Under the pieces are notes generated by a model, which ran no database searches, was not told the DNA's origin, and was given only the letters and a program-made list of their open reading frames with translations. The position numbers and the translations under genes are program-made. Of a DNA stretch of 64,000 nt, positions 1 to 6,268 are shown one piece after another (positions within the stretch are counted from its first letter, which is position 1; every line of letters starts with the position of its first letter). Source of the stretch: CAZGMN01 sp964645765 (GTDB lineage: Bacteria; Acidobacteriota; Aminicenantia; Aminicenantales; Aminicenantaceae); assembly GCA_964645765.1 (NCBI GenBank), contig CAZYBE010000002.1, forward strand, positions 1-64,000. Reading direction: 5' to 3'.

Positions 1-380
1 GATTTTGGCCCGGCGGCATCAGTTGAAACCGCGCGCAGGACCTCAAGACGGGAACGAGCCGCCGGATCCAACTTTAAGACATTCTGAAGTCCTGCACATG
101 GATAATCTCCGCATTCCGCACAAGTGTGAAACTGTCGCTCAATAGCGCATTTTCGGATTGGGCACTGAGAACACCAGGAGAAGACCCTGCCGGTCTGAGC
201 TCGACAACCATCGCAATCATTAATAGCATCCAAGGGAAGCTCTTGGCCATATAGTGCGGTGAACACTTTTGATATCGCTTTTCTAAAATGGGTTTTTTTG
301 TCCGGGGAGTCTTCCATGGTCGCCCAGTGGATGGGGCATGCATCGCAAGCCAATCCGCAATAAGCGATATTTCCCTTCAT
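1..380 (-). CDS. DUF3795 domain protein (runs off left edge)
   Basis: Translation from the ATG at 380-378 is open to the window edge (about 126 residues, 3' end missing). It shows the cysteine pattern of DUF3795: an N-terminal CGLACDACP near residue 8, DCDGCR near 59, CSQCPIRKC near 73 and CAECGDYPC near 90. The domain is thought to bind metal but its function is unknown. The start is well supported: GAAAGGAG lies 6-8 bases upstream. It follows an attC-like site (422-514) by about 40 bp, the usual arrangement for the next gene in a cassette array. A decayed copy of the same leader lies at 1740-1791. Confidence 0.85.
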   Translation of the reverse strand, partial: MKGNIAYCGLACDACPIHWATMEDSPDKKTHFRKAISKVFTALYGQELPLDAINDCDGCRAQTGRVFSWCSQCPIRKCAIERQFHTCAECGDYPCAGLQNVLKLDPAARSRLEVLRAVSTDAAGPK

Positions 381-421
381 CGGGTTTCTCCTTTCGGTCA
401 TTTTAATTGAAACGTCCTGCT

Positions 422-514
422 GCCTAACGATGGCAATCACCTGCGTGCGGAAGGGGTGCAACGATTCTTCATCATTGTCATACCCCGCCCGTCAGGTGCA
501 GTGTCGCGTTCGGC
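422..514 (-). repeat. attC-like recombination site 1
   Basis: Read on the minus strand it opens with GCCGAAC (one mismatch to RYYYAAC) and closes with GTTAGGC (perfect GTTRRRY). Inner arms CACCTG/CAGGTG and a GC-rich core can pair. It lies 10 bp after the stop of the YkgJ-like gene and before the DUF3795 gene, the expected place for a cassette's 3' recombination site. Confidence 0.7.
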
Positions 515-523
515 TCATTCCAG

Positions 524-1054
524 TTAAGATAAGTAAGCGTTGTCCTGACTATCTGAGATATCCCGCTTCAACCGTTCGTAGACATTATAGACTATGGGGC
601 ACACAGAACAGTTCGAAAATGCCTGGTTCAATCTGAAAACGAAATTCTTCTTCTGAAGATGGGGATACGACCGACAATCATCAGGTCGGTGTAAATAGAC
701 AGTGCATAGGTTGTTGCTCAAAAAGGAACATGGTAGGGACTTGAACAGATGGCCCCCGTTCTCCTCATCCTTAACCAAGTATTCTCTCGCGAAGTGATCT
801 CTCGAAACCCTCAGGTGAGCAGCAAGACGTTCGACATCTTTCCGTTTGAGAAGAGGTCGGACAACCTTGCAGCAATTTGCACATTGTCGGCAATCGATTT
901 GGCCAGACACTGTTTTGTAGTGCTTGTGGACGATAGAATCAAGTTCCTTGACTGATAAGTCACAACCCTTGAGAAAAGAGCGGAAGGCCCAGTTCGCATC
1001 CTCGTTCTTACGCGCCAGTTCCGCGATTCTCTTAGGGTCTCTCTCAAGTCTCAT
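524..1054 (-). CDS. YkgJ family cysteine-cluster protein
   Basis: A 176-residue protein with the YkgJ/CxxCxxCC signature: CRQCANCCKVV near residue 56, then LPCSF, LCTVY and HRPDDCRSYP between about 107 and 132, and CSVCP near 148. The family (Pfam CxxCxxCC) is predicted to bind zinc or an Fe-S cluster; its reaction is not established. The N-terminal 50 residues are charged and helical without a recognised domain. It is the only gene of its cassette, between attC sites at 422-514 and 1067-1124, and runs in the array direction. Family assignment is firm; the role is unknown. Confidence 0.85.
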   Translation of the reverse strand: MRLERDPKRIAELARKNEDANWAFRSFLKGCDLSVKELDSIVHKHYKTVSGQIDCRQCANCCKVVRPLLKRKDVERLAAHLRVSRDHFAREYLVKDEENGGHLFKSLPCSFLSNNLCTVYLHRPDDCRSYPHLQKKNFVFRLNQAFSNCSVCPIVYNVYERLKRDISDSQDNAYLS

Positions 1055-1066
1055 GGTATTTCGTGA

Positions 1067-1124
1067 GTCGAACGCCAGAATTTAGCGCCGGCTACAAGCC
1101 GTCCGCTGGATTAAGCTGTTAGAG
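1067..1124 (-). repeat. attC-like recombination site 2
   Basis: A 58-bp palindromic site with GTCGAAC at the left end and GTTAGAG at the right (plus-strand reading), each one mismatch from consensus, and inner arms CGGC/GCCG around a TACAA loop. It is close in sequence to the sites at 3046-3103 and 9962-10019 (shared CCAGAATT..AGC core), so these three form one attC subclass. It follows brnA by 10 bp. Confidence 0.85.
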
Positions 1125-1134
1125 CCAGACATCT

Positions 1135-1359
1135 TCAAGATGTCTTTCCAAGGCGCTCCGCTACCCAGACTTTGATAATGGATTGTCGAGGCACGCCCAA
1201 CCTTTTAGCTTCTTTATCCAATAAATGGATCATCCACAAAGGGAAATCTACATTTACTCTTTTCTGTTCCTGCTTTGGTCTCCTAGCCTTTGATATGTCA
1301 AGGTATTTCGAAATATCTTTGCCTTCATCAAATTTCCTATCAAACTCACGCGCTTTCAT
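1135..1359 (-). CDS. brnA: BrnA family antitoxin
   Basis: A 74-residue protein that begins MKAREFDRKFDEG, followed by a basic stretch and a ribbon-helix-helix-like C-terminus (RVNVDFPLWMIHLLDKEA, then RQSIIKVWVAERL), typical of BrnA/CopG-type antitoxins that bind BrnT and repress their own promoter. AGGAGG lies 9 bases before ATG 1359, which fixes the start; an in-frame TTG three codons earlier is less likely. It overlaps the 3' end of the brnT frame by 14 bp, the usual brnTA order. Its toxin partner is frameshifted. Confidence 0.85.
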   Translation of the reverse strand: MKAREFDRKFDEGKDISKYLDISKARRPKQEQKRVNVDFPLWMIHLLDKEAKRLGVPRQSIIKVWVAERLGKTS

Positions 1360-1608
1360 ATAAGTCAACCTCCTCTTTCCGTGACCTTCGTACAGAAATA
1401 ATTCTTATCTTTTCTCCCCTGTAAGTTATGATTCCTGACCAATGTTTTCCCGAAATCTTTCCAATCACCAAATATCTTGGCTCGTCGCTGGTTTTTACAG
1501 GGATCTCAACTAAATCGGGATCATTCCATAACTCTTGAGCTTCATTGAAGTCGATCCCATGTTTTATCTTGTTACTGTCGCTTTTTGAGGACCGAATTCA
1601 AACTCCAC
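1346..1608 (-). pseudogene. brnT: BrnT toxin, frameshifted
   Basis: From GTG 1608 the frame reads VEFEFGPQK, then breaks at a run of five T (plus strand, 1582-1586). In the next frame the rest of BrnT follows: SDSNKIKHGIDFNEAQELW, then RYLVIGKISGKHWSGIITY, then IRIISVRRSRKEEVDLY, ending at TGA 1346. One extra base in the homopolymer would restore a BrnT of about 87 residues (RelE-fold ribonuclease toxin). It could be a real deletion or a consensus error in the run. The antitoxin downstream is intact. BrnT identity is clear from the KHGIDF and RIISVRRS motifs. Confidence 0.8.
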
Positions 1609-1617
1609 AGTTTAATT

Positions 1618-1637
1618 ATTATACCTTAATTATACCT
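1618..1637 (-). promoter_or_regulatory. brnTA promoter/operator candidate
   Basis: On the minus strand, two copies of AGGTATAAT lie 11 bp apart (one helical turn), 10-29 bp upstream of the brnT start. Each contains a perfect TATAAT. The spacing suggests one serves as the -10 box and the pair as a binding site for the ribbon-helix-helix antitoxin. No convincing -35 box is seen. Confidence 0.5.
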
Positions 1638-1739
1638 AATTTCAGACGAATAATTTTTGATGCCGCCGAAAAGACCTAAAATGTGAGATAGATCCATTAT
1701 GCCAGTTCAAATATTAAAAGTGTGCTTCCTCCGTTTAAT

Positions 1740-1791
1740 GGGCCTTCAACCGGTATTCTCCTTTCGGCCATTTTAATTGAAATGCCCTGCA
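1740..1791 (-). pseudogene. Relic 5' leader of a second DUF3795 cassette
   Basis: The minus-strand sequence running from attC site 3 matches the leader of the DUF3795 cassette at 378-421, including TTTCAATTAAAATG and GAAAGGAGAA, with about ten differences over 56 bp. The start codon position reads TTGAAG and the frame stops within four codons. The coding part is gone, so this looks like a remnant of a paralogous cassette now fused upstream of brnT. Confidence 0.6.
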
Positions 1792-1851
1792 ACCTAACGC
1801 CCGCCTTCAGGGGCGCCATCTCTGTGTGTCCGTGGGAAGGCGCAGTTAGAC
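1792..1851 (-). repeat. attC-like recombination site 3
   Basis: A 60-bp site with perfect ends: minus strand GTCTAAC at the start and GTTAGGT at the end. Arms GCGCCTTCC and the GGCG..GAAGGC stretch can pair across the centre. It closes the short segment downstream of higA and precedes the relic DUF3795 leader and brnTA. Confidence 0.8.
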
Positions 1852-1956
1852 GGATGTGTCGCCGGAATTATTGGTTCCTACTAACATATCGATCCCTCTG
1901 AAGCGAATCAGAGACTGAAGCTAAAGCCAGGGCCTTTGTCCATCTTTTAAATATCC

Positions 1957-2023
1957 GTCTAATGGCTGGAGCTAAGGTGCTATTGACCACAGGCCAGCTG
2001 GCAGCTTGAGCCGCGTGCTAGAC
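1957..2023 (-). repeat. Degenerate attC-like site
   Basis: Minus strand GTCTAGC ... ATTAGAC, each one change from RYYYAAC and GTTRRRY; the change in the second box hits the G of the cleavage triplet. Arms GGCTCAAGC and GCTGGCC give partial pairing. It sits 14 bp after the higA stop, where a cassette's attC belongs. The 105 bp between it and attC 3 hold no gene. Confidence 0.5.
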
Positions 2024-2036
2024 CGATATCAACACT

Positions 2037-2339
2037 TTAAACGGCCTTTTGGAATATCTCAACTTCTTCAACCAAGCGCTTTCCAAGGCGATCCTTCTCT
2101 CGCTCCAGGTCGTAGCGGGCTTGAAGATTCAACCAGAAACGATCAGTTGTTCCAAAGTAGCGTGCCAGCCTGAGAGCTGTATCAGCAGAGATCGAACGCT
2201 TTCCCTGTACAATCTCGTTGATGCGTCTTGCCGGCACACTTAAGTCCTTAGCCAAACGGTACTGGCTTATGCCCAAAGGCTTCAGAAACTCTTCCTGTAA
2301 TACTTCTCCGGGGTGTGTTGGCGGTAACCTCTTGGCCAT
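2037..2339 (-). CDS. higA: HigA family antitoxin
   Basis: A 100-residue XRE-type protein with the HigA signature THPGEVLQEEFLKPLG at the N-terminus, a helix-turn-helix (YRLAKDLSVPARRINEIV, residues about 27-45) and the C-terminal GTTDRFWLNLQARYDLE. HigA antitoxins bind and neutralise HigB ribonuclease and repress the operon. It starts 10 bp after the stop of the higB remnant, the toxin-first order of higBA. The toxin is truncated to its C-terminal part, so HigA may now act only as an orphan antitoxin or regulator. Confidence 0.9.
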   Translation of the reverse strand: MAKRLPPTHPGEVLQEEFLKPLGISQYRLAKDLSVPARRINEIVQGKRSISADTALRLARYFGTTDRFWLNLQARYDLEREKDRLGKRLVEEVEIFQKAV

Positions 2340-2349
2340 TACTCATCTC

Positions 2350-2474
2350 CTAATGATAGTCTGCAATTTCAACATCATAGACATCCCGATCTACCCATCG
2401 AAAGCAGATTCTCCATTGGTCATTAATTCGGATGCTATATTGTCCCTTTCTATCACCAGAAAGCTTCTCAAGCC
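2350..2474 (-). pseudogene. higB: HigB toxin, 5'-truncated
   Basis: Only the last 41 codons of a HigB/RelE-type toxin remain: RLEKLSGDRKGQYSIRIND, then QWRICFRW, then VYDVEIADYH and TAG at 2352. Full HigB is about 92 residues, so more than half is missing. The upstream boundary runs straight into the stem of a truncated attC (2475-2531), pointing to a deletion that fused the GNAT cassette's recombination site to the middle of higB. No start codon is positioned to express it. Confidence 0.85.
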
Positions 2475-2531
2475 GAGCTGCGAAGCTCTATCGCTTGCGC
2501 CGGCTTCGTCAGCTCCAACGCGTTGTTGGGC
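2475..2531 (-). repeat. Truncated attC-like site of the GNAT cassette
   Basis: The minus strand begins with a perfect GCCCAAC, 4 bp after the GNAT stop. A stem GAGCTG-A-CGAAGC / GCTTCG-CAGCTC follows, with the one unpaired base typical of attC. The closing GTTRRRY box is absent; the sequence becomes higB coding sequence instead. Confidence 0.75.
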
Positions 2532-2535
2532 TGCC

Positions 2536-3015
2536 TCACGATGGCGCAAGCTCCTTCGACATTCGAAGGCATTGCAACTCCACGCCGATTGGAAGTCGGT
2601 GGACGGTGGAGCCTTCGCCAAGGTATCCGGCTCTCTCGTAGAACGGCACTGCGTTTGGCGTCGCGGAGAGGTGCAGTCTCTTGACGCCAGCGGTGCGGGC
2701 CGCATCCTCAAGAGAGCGGAGGAGTGCTCCCCCGATACCTTCACCCTGCCGCTCGGGTAAGACATAAACCGCGTCGACCTCACCGCTGGACTGATTGAGC
2801 TGACCGAATCCCACTATTTCGGCCGTGTCCTCAGCGACCACAAGGAATCGCTCCCGAATGACCGCTACGTAGCTATCTGGAGACAGGAGCCCTGCCCAAG
2901 ACGTTATCTGTTCCTCAGAGTACGAGCGCGAACAGACCTCGCGGATCGCACGGACATGCACAGTCCAGATGCCTTGCCTATCATGGTCTGTCGCTTGGCG
3001 AATTCTCAGCGTCAT
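2536..3015 (-). CDS. GNAT family N-acetyltransferase
   Basis: A 159-residue protein with a complete GNAT fold: start RIRQATDHDRQGIWTVH, the beta4 segment EVDAVYVLPERQGEGIGGAL at about 78-97 carrying the acetyl-CoA loop (RQGEGIGG), then the terminal NAVPFYERAGY. It is expected to transfer an acetyl group from acetyl-CoA to an unknown small molecule or protein; GNATs are common integron cargo. It is the sole gene of its cassette, between the attC at 3046-3103 and the truncated site at 2475-2531. Substrate cannot be read from sequence. Confidence 0.9.
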   Translation of the reverse strand: MTLRIRQATDHDRQGIWTVHVRAIREVCSRSYSEEQITSWAGLLSPDSYVAVIRERFLVVAEDTAEIVGFGQLNQSSGEVDAVYVLPERQGEGIGGALLRSLEDAARTAGVKRLHLSATPNAVPFYERAGYLGEGSTVHRLPIGVELQCLRMSKELAPS

Positions 3016-3045
3016 TCTCGCTTCCCGATCCTCTCGCTCAGGTCA

Positions 3046-3103
3046 GTCCAACGCCAGAATTCAGCAACGGCTGCAAGCCGTCCGCTGGAATGATTTGTTA
3101 GGC
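3046..3103 (-). repeat. attC-like recombination site 4
   Basis: The clearest site: minus strand GCCTAAC ... GTTGGAC, both perfect, 58 bp, with arms GGACGGCTTG / CAGCCG and an internal CCAG/CTGG stem. The DUF2283 gene's TAA stop lies inside the GCCTAAC box, a compact cassette end. Confidence 0.92.
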
Positions 3104-3304
3104 ATTGCTATTTTCCATTCGCAAATATGATACTTCAGAAATATTGGCCTGTTTTTTTGAATGTTCAATGGTCATACTTACAAGGTTACCATTTTCATCT
3201 AAGTCAATATAAAGGCTCCCAGTTATCTCTTTTGTTTCTACAACTGGCGCATCTGCGAATTCAATTAACGCTGTGTCTGTATCAGAAAAATACCGGATTT
3301 TCAT
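3098..3304 (-). CDS. DUF2283 family protein
   Basis: A 68-residue protein beginning MKIRYFSDTDTALIEFAD, with GSLYIDLDENGNLVSMTIEH in the middle. This is the DUF2283 pattern, a small beta-rich family of unknown function often found beside a second small gene and suspected to be half of a toxin-antitoxin-like pair. Here it starts 16 bp after the 87-residue gene at 3321-3584 and the two form one cassette. Its stop codon overlaps attC site 4. The family call is good; the pair hypothesis rests on context only. Confidence 0.85.
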   Translation of the reverse strand: MKIRYFSDTDTALIEFADAPVVETKEITGSLYIDLDENGNLVSMTIEHSKKQANISEVSYLRMENSNA

Positions 3305-3320
3305 GATTCTTCCTCTTTTT

Positions 3321-3584
3321 TCATGAAATTGATGAAGTTACATCCTTGATTAAAAGGAGCGGTAGAAGAATCTCCCGCCAGTCCTCGATTGCACCGTTCA
3401 CTCCACCAATTTCAAGTCCATCCCTAGAATAATGAATCTCGATTTTCTCCTCACAACATCCGCACTTAAGAAGATACCGGGAGCAACGCTTGGCTGTTCC
3501 TTTTTTGTGGTAAACCCGAATCTCAGGTTGGCCGAATCGCGACGTATCATAGAATCTGTTTCTTCGTTTCATAATTTTCATCAT
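3321..3584 (-). CDS. Small CxCC-motif protein paired with DUF2283
   Basis: An 87-residue protein (83 if the inner ATG is used) with no recognised family. It has a basic N-terminus (KRRNRFYDTSRFGQPEIRVYH), a KCGCCEEKIEIHY stretch near residues 40-52 that could bind metal, and a hydrophobic C-terminal LLPLLLIKD. It precedes the DUF2283 gene by 16 bp in the same cassette, so the two are probably co-expressed. A toxin role is possible by analogy with other DUF2283 partners, but nothing in the sequence proves it. Confidence 0.55.
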   Translation of the reverse strand: MMKIMKRRNRFYDTSRFGQPEIRVYHKKGTAKRCSRYLLKCGCCEEKIEIHYSRDGLEIGGVNGAIEDWREILLPLLLIKDVTSSIS

Positions 3585-3751
3585 TCACCTATTATCTTTT
3601 TTCATGATCTCCCAAGTGGTGTTAAAATATGTGAAATAATATAAATAAAAGATAATCAAAAGTCAAAAAATGGGCGGCGATCAAATTATCCATCCTGGGA
3701 GGAATTCTTAAACAACAGTCAGACAAAATTTCCAGAGCTTGAAGAAACTTT

Positions 3752-3820
3752 TTAATGGCCGCGGATGATTTCTTTGACCCTCATCAGCTGGACTTGATAG
3801 GAGCGCTCCATCTCTTCCAG
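3752..3820. repeat. 69-bp direct repeat of atpD 3' end (left copy)
   Basis: Matches 11604-11672 over 69 bp with one difference (3758 G versus 11610 C). The last 22 codons of V-ATPase subunit D plus the stop are preserved, and the single change is synonymous (glycine). Downstream flanks (roughly 3700-3751 and 11550-11603) are weakly similar as well. Two same-orientation copies bracketing 7.8 kb look like attL/attR of an element integrated at the 3' end of atpD. Confidence 0.8.
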
Positions 3821-3832
3821 GTAAGCTAAGTC

Positions 3833-3922
3833 CTAGGAATTTTTCGGAGAAGCTTCCGCCCTAGGCCAGCGGTGAATATCTATCATGATCGTCTTCTTCC
3901 ATGAATCAATGCCTATTCTCAT
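3833..3922 (-). pseudogene. Possible IS110-type transposase N-terminal remnant
   Basis: A 29-codon frame starting MRIGIDSWKKTIMIDIHRW resembles the IGIDxxKxT opening of IS110-family DEDD transposases, then stops. It lies 12 bp from the left copy of the 69-bp repeat and 10 bp from an attC. The stretch is too short for a firm call. The rest of 3585-3751 holds no gene. Confidence 0.2.
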
Positions 3923-3932
3923 TTATTTTTTT

Positions 3933-4052
3933 GTATAACGACAGACGTTTCAGCCGCACTCAAGGCGTGCTGATCGACCGAAACGATGGCCAGAAGAAGC
4001 GCGTCTGCCTAAGCGCCGCGCCAGCGGCATCGGCTGCAAGCGCATGTTAGGC
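3933..4052 (-). repeat. attC-like recombination site 5 (long)
   Basis: A 120-bp site. The minus strand opens with a perfect GCCTAAC and ends GTTATAC (one mismatch). Arms CAGCCG/CGGCTG and nested GC-rich palindromes (GGCGCGGCGC) fill the interior. It starts 6 bp after the stop of the 4059-4541 gene. Confidence 0.75.
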
Positions 4053-4058
4053 AGCGTA

Positions 4059-4541
4059 TTATGGATTACGCTGTTTGTGATGCTCGATCTTGGCGAGAAT
4101 ATGTCTCCAAAGAGCAAAGGCAATTTGTTTTCCCTTCTCGAAGAACTGCTCAAGGTCGAAGTTCTTTAGTTCTCCTGCAAGATGGTGCGCTACTTGATTG
4201 CGCTCCAACACATATGATTCAACATCAGCCTCTAACGACTTATCGTGGAAAGCCCCGGTGTTCTTTAGCGCGTCTTTTAGTTGACCGAAAGTGATTCTTA
4301 ATCTGGCAAGGAGCTCTTCAGTATTCTGATCGAACTTAATGAGGTCAACCTGTTTCGCCACAAGAAGATAGGAAAGAAGCAGACCCTCCACTATTGCCGC
4401 TTGACTTGTCGCTGCCTCGAATTTGTAACCTCTCTTATGAAGTTCATCCACTCGGCTAATGCTCGTAAGCGTTTGCTCATTAGCGTCAACAACCCAGATA
4501 TCGAATTCATCGCGACGGTCGCCTAATACTTTGAAACCCAT
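4059..4541 (-). CDS. HEPN-like RX4H protein (cassette)
   Basis: A 160-residue, mostly helical protein. It carries ERNQVAHHLAGE at about 112-123, an RX4H motif as in HEPN ribonuclease domains, preceded by long amphipathic helices (QAAIVEGLLLSYLLVAKQ; ELLARLRITFGQLKDAL). Known HEPN domains are small helical bundles, often RNases in toxin-antitoxin, CRISPR and abortive-infection systems. The start is fixed by AAGGAGG 7 bases before ATG 4541. It is the only gene of its cassette, so no antitoxin partner is visible. The HEPN assignment rests on the motif and helical character only. Confidence 0.55.
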   Translation of the reverse strand: MGFKVLGDRRDEFDIWVVDANEQTLTSISRVDELHKRGYKFEAATSQAAIVEGLLLSYLLVAKQVDLIKFDQNTEELLARLRITFGQLKDALKNTGAFHDKSLEADVESYVLERNQVAHHLAGELKNFDLEQFFEKGKQIAFALWRHILAKIEHHKQRNP

Positions 4542-4580
4542 GGTTAACCTCCTTGCTCTTGCGTGGAAAGAGTGTCAGCG

Positions 4581-4650
4581 GCCTAAAGCTCCGCATCGTG
4601 AGCGAGCTGATTGCGGCCCGTCTCCCGCAATCGGTGGCTGAGTGTCGGCC
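4581..4650 (-). repeat. Degenerate attC-like site
   Basis: Immediately after the TGA of the 4651-5262 gene. Minus strand GGCCGACAC ... GCTTTAGGC, with an 8-bp perfect inner hairpin GATTGCGG / CCGCAATC. The AAC of the first box and the G of the GTT triplet are both changed, so it may no longer recombine. Position and fold match an attC. Confidence 0.5.
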
Positions 4651-5262
4651 TCACATAAGCACGCCTAAGTTTCGGAGCTCCTGCTCCCAGACCTTGAGCG
4701 CTTTGGCCTCGATATCGTGAAGATCACCTAGTATGCCACCGCCTCCATCGACGACGGTTCCAGTAACTACCACGACCGATCCGCCTCCACCAGACACAAT
4801 CTGCTTGGGACCCTTCGGGGCGAAGATGACCTCCACACATGATCCCGGGGCCGTGTCCGTCCTGAGCTTTAGAACGCGCTTCACGTCCACCAACTTCGGC
4901 GCCTTCCCAGAACGACCGCCGTTACGTGGGGGATAGCCGTGCTTGTCATTGTTTGAGAGATCCTTGATTAGTTGCAACGGAAGATACTTCGCAACTGCCT
5001 GATCAACTTGTTTGGGATCGCGGCCGTTTTTTGCAGCCCAGCGGCGAATATGGTTTTGGAGGTTGGCGATATTGTGAATGGCAGAGTGCGCGAGGTTCGA
5101 AAGTTGAGCAGGATTCAGACTACCGATAAAATCTTGGTACATCGCAAACCCTCGTTCATCGGAAACTACCTTCGGCGGGAACTTGCTCAAGTCGCCCTCG
5201 ACGGTTGCGTCCACGGCCGCGTATATGCGGTGGAGGCGATCAAGAATCTCATCGTTCGACAT
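4651..5262 (-). CDS. Hypothetical cassette protein with glycine-rich C-terminal segment
   Basis: A 203-residue protein of no recognised family. The N-terminal two-thirds is helical, with LSNLAHSAIHNIANLQNHIR at 55-74 and LQLIKDLSNNDKHGYPPRN around 95-115. DKHG recalls the histidine-containing loop of some HEPN-like proteins, but the arginine is missing. The C-terminal third is beta-rich with two glycine runs (SGGGGSVVVVTGTVVDGGGG). It is the single gene of a cassette between the sites at 5306-5374 and 4581-4650. No signal peptide or membrane segment is seen. Confidence 0.6.
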   Translation of the reverse strand: MSNDEILDRLHRIYAAVDATVEGDLSKFPPKVVSDERGFAMYQDFIGSLNPAQLSNLAHSAIHNIANLQNHIRRWAAKNGRDPKQVDQAVAKYLPLQLIKDLSNNDKHGYPPRNGGRSGKAPKLVDVKRVLKLRTDTAPGSCVEVIFAPKGPKQIVSGGGGSVVVVTGTVVDGGGGILGDLHDIEAKALKVWEQELRNLGVLM

Positions 5263-5305
5263 GGTTAAGCCTGCTGCGCCAGATCAAGCCAGCGCGTCTA
5301 GCGAC

Positions 5306-5374
5306 ACCTAACGCTCGCGGCTCACAGGGACACCATTTATGGCACATCAGGTGGAGCCGATTGCTACGTTCAGT
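5306..5374 (-). repeat. attC-like recombination site 6
   Basis: A 69-bp site: minus strand ACTGAAC (one mismatch) ... GTTAGGT (perfect). Inner arms CGGCTCCAC and GTGAGCCG pair well. The stop codon of the upstream gene (5370) lies within its first box, as at 3098. Confidence 0.8.
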
Positions 5375-6098
5375 TTCTATCCTTTCTCTCTTCCTCCCAA
5401 CGGGACTGGGCTTTCTGGAGTGCTTTAATCACGCCTTCATCGACTTGATCCATATGACCATGAAATAGGAGGTTTCGGAACTTGTTAACCTCAAGGAAAA
5501 GGTCTCTTAATTTCCGAGAAATACGTTCATTCTGATATAGAGCGTCTACCATCTGTCTAAAAGAGAAAGACATCCGAGGAACGCCCCGACTTGGGATATA
5601 TAGATCATGTTGCTTAAGATATGTTCTAATGCTTTGTTCCAACTGTATGAACTGCCTGAAAAATACATTTGACGGCTCTTGGCCTGGCACTGCTTCAATG
5701 CTTTTCTGCGAAGCAGCATACTCCCGCTGTGCCGCTCTACTGTATCTGCTAGGACGTACTATGCTTGCGACGAAGGCGATGGAGCCTATGACTACGCCAA
5801 TGTCAACCAATGCGGCAACGCCTCTTATGACTGTCCGGAAAGCCGTTGGCCAGGGATTTAGGTAGACGGCCAATAGGCTTGATAGAATCGCAACACCTGT
5901 AGTAACGGCTAGACCAGTTAATTGCTTGTGTTGCCTCCGCCGCAAGGACTCGACAACTTCATGGAGGGTCTCGTCTTGGTCGACAAGACGATCCATCATT
6001 GAAAAGGCGAGAGCAATGCCCGCCATCAAGAATGCGATCAATGCGGCGATAGACTGTGCTGCTGCGCTGAAGAGCCAGTAGTAACTGTCTTCATGCAT
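5370..6098 (-). CDS. Membrane-anchored HEPN-like protein
   Basis: A 242-residue protein. Three hydrophobic segments fill the N-terminal half (about residues 8-32, 58-78 and 90-112, for example AAAQSIAALIAFLMAGIALA), followed by a soluble helical C-terminus. There VNKFRNLLFHGHMDQVDEG (about 203-221) contains an RX4HG motif as in HEPN domains. The layout suggests a membrane-tethered effector with a cytoplasmic RNase-like domain, a plan seen in some abortive-infection proteins; that is inference. It is the single gene of its cassette; the stop overlaps attC 6. Confidence 0.6.
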   Translation of the reverse strand: MHEDSYYWLFSAAAQSIAALIAFLMAGIALAFSMMDRLVDQDETLHEVVESLRRRQHKQLTGLAVTTGVAILSSLLAVYLNPWPTAFRTVIRGVAALVDIGVVIGSIAFVASIVRPSRYSRAAQREYAASQKSIEAVPGQEPSNVFFRQFIQLEQSIRTYLKQHDLYIPSRGVPRMSFSFRQMVDALYQNERISRKLRDLFLEVNKFRNLLFHGHMDQVDEGVIKALQKAQSRWEEERKDRN

Positions 6099-6111
6099 TT
6101 TAGTCTCTCAT

Positions 6112-6240
6112 GGCCAACGGACCGGGCTGAGCCGCCCGCACGTGAAACGACGAATCCCTCAATTCAAAACACGACTCATAACCAAGACCTACAACAAGAC
6201 GACGATCGATTAGTGGGTCGGCTCCAGCGACTTGTTGGAC
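6112..6240 (-). repeat. attC-like recombination site 7 (long)
   Basis: A 129-bp site on the minus strand from GTCCAAC (perfect) to GTTGGCC (one mismatch), with arms TGGAGCCGACCC and GGGCGGCTCA. A second box, TCCTAAC, at 6268-6274 overlaps the stop of the next gene, so the true right boundary may be there. Confidence 0.65.
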
Positions 6241-6268
6241 GGCCCGCACACTGCCCAAAACAGGCTTG

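Noticed and set aside
74..343. An 89-codon minus-strand frame with its own ATG
   Set aside because: It is a shadow of the DUF3795 gene, which reads in another frame with a strong Shine-Dalgarno and the full cysteine pattern.
2218..2783. Long plus- and minus-strand frames across 2.2-2.8 kb
   Set aside because: They cross the HigA/HigB/attC/GNAT boundaries in unrelated frames and show no family features.
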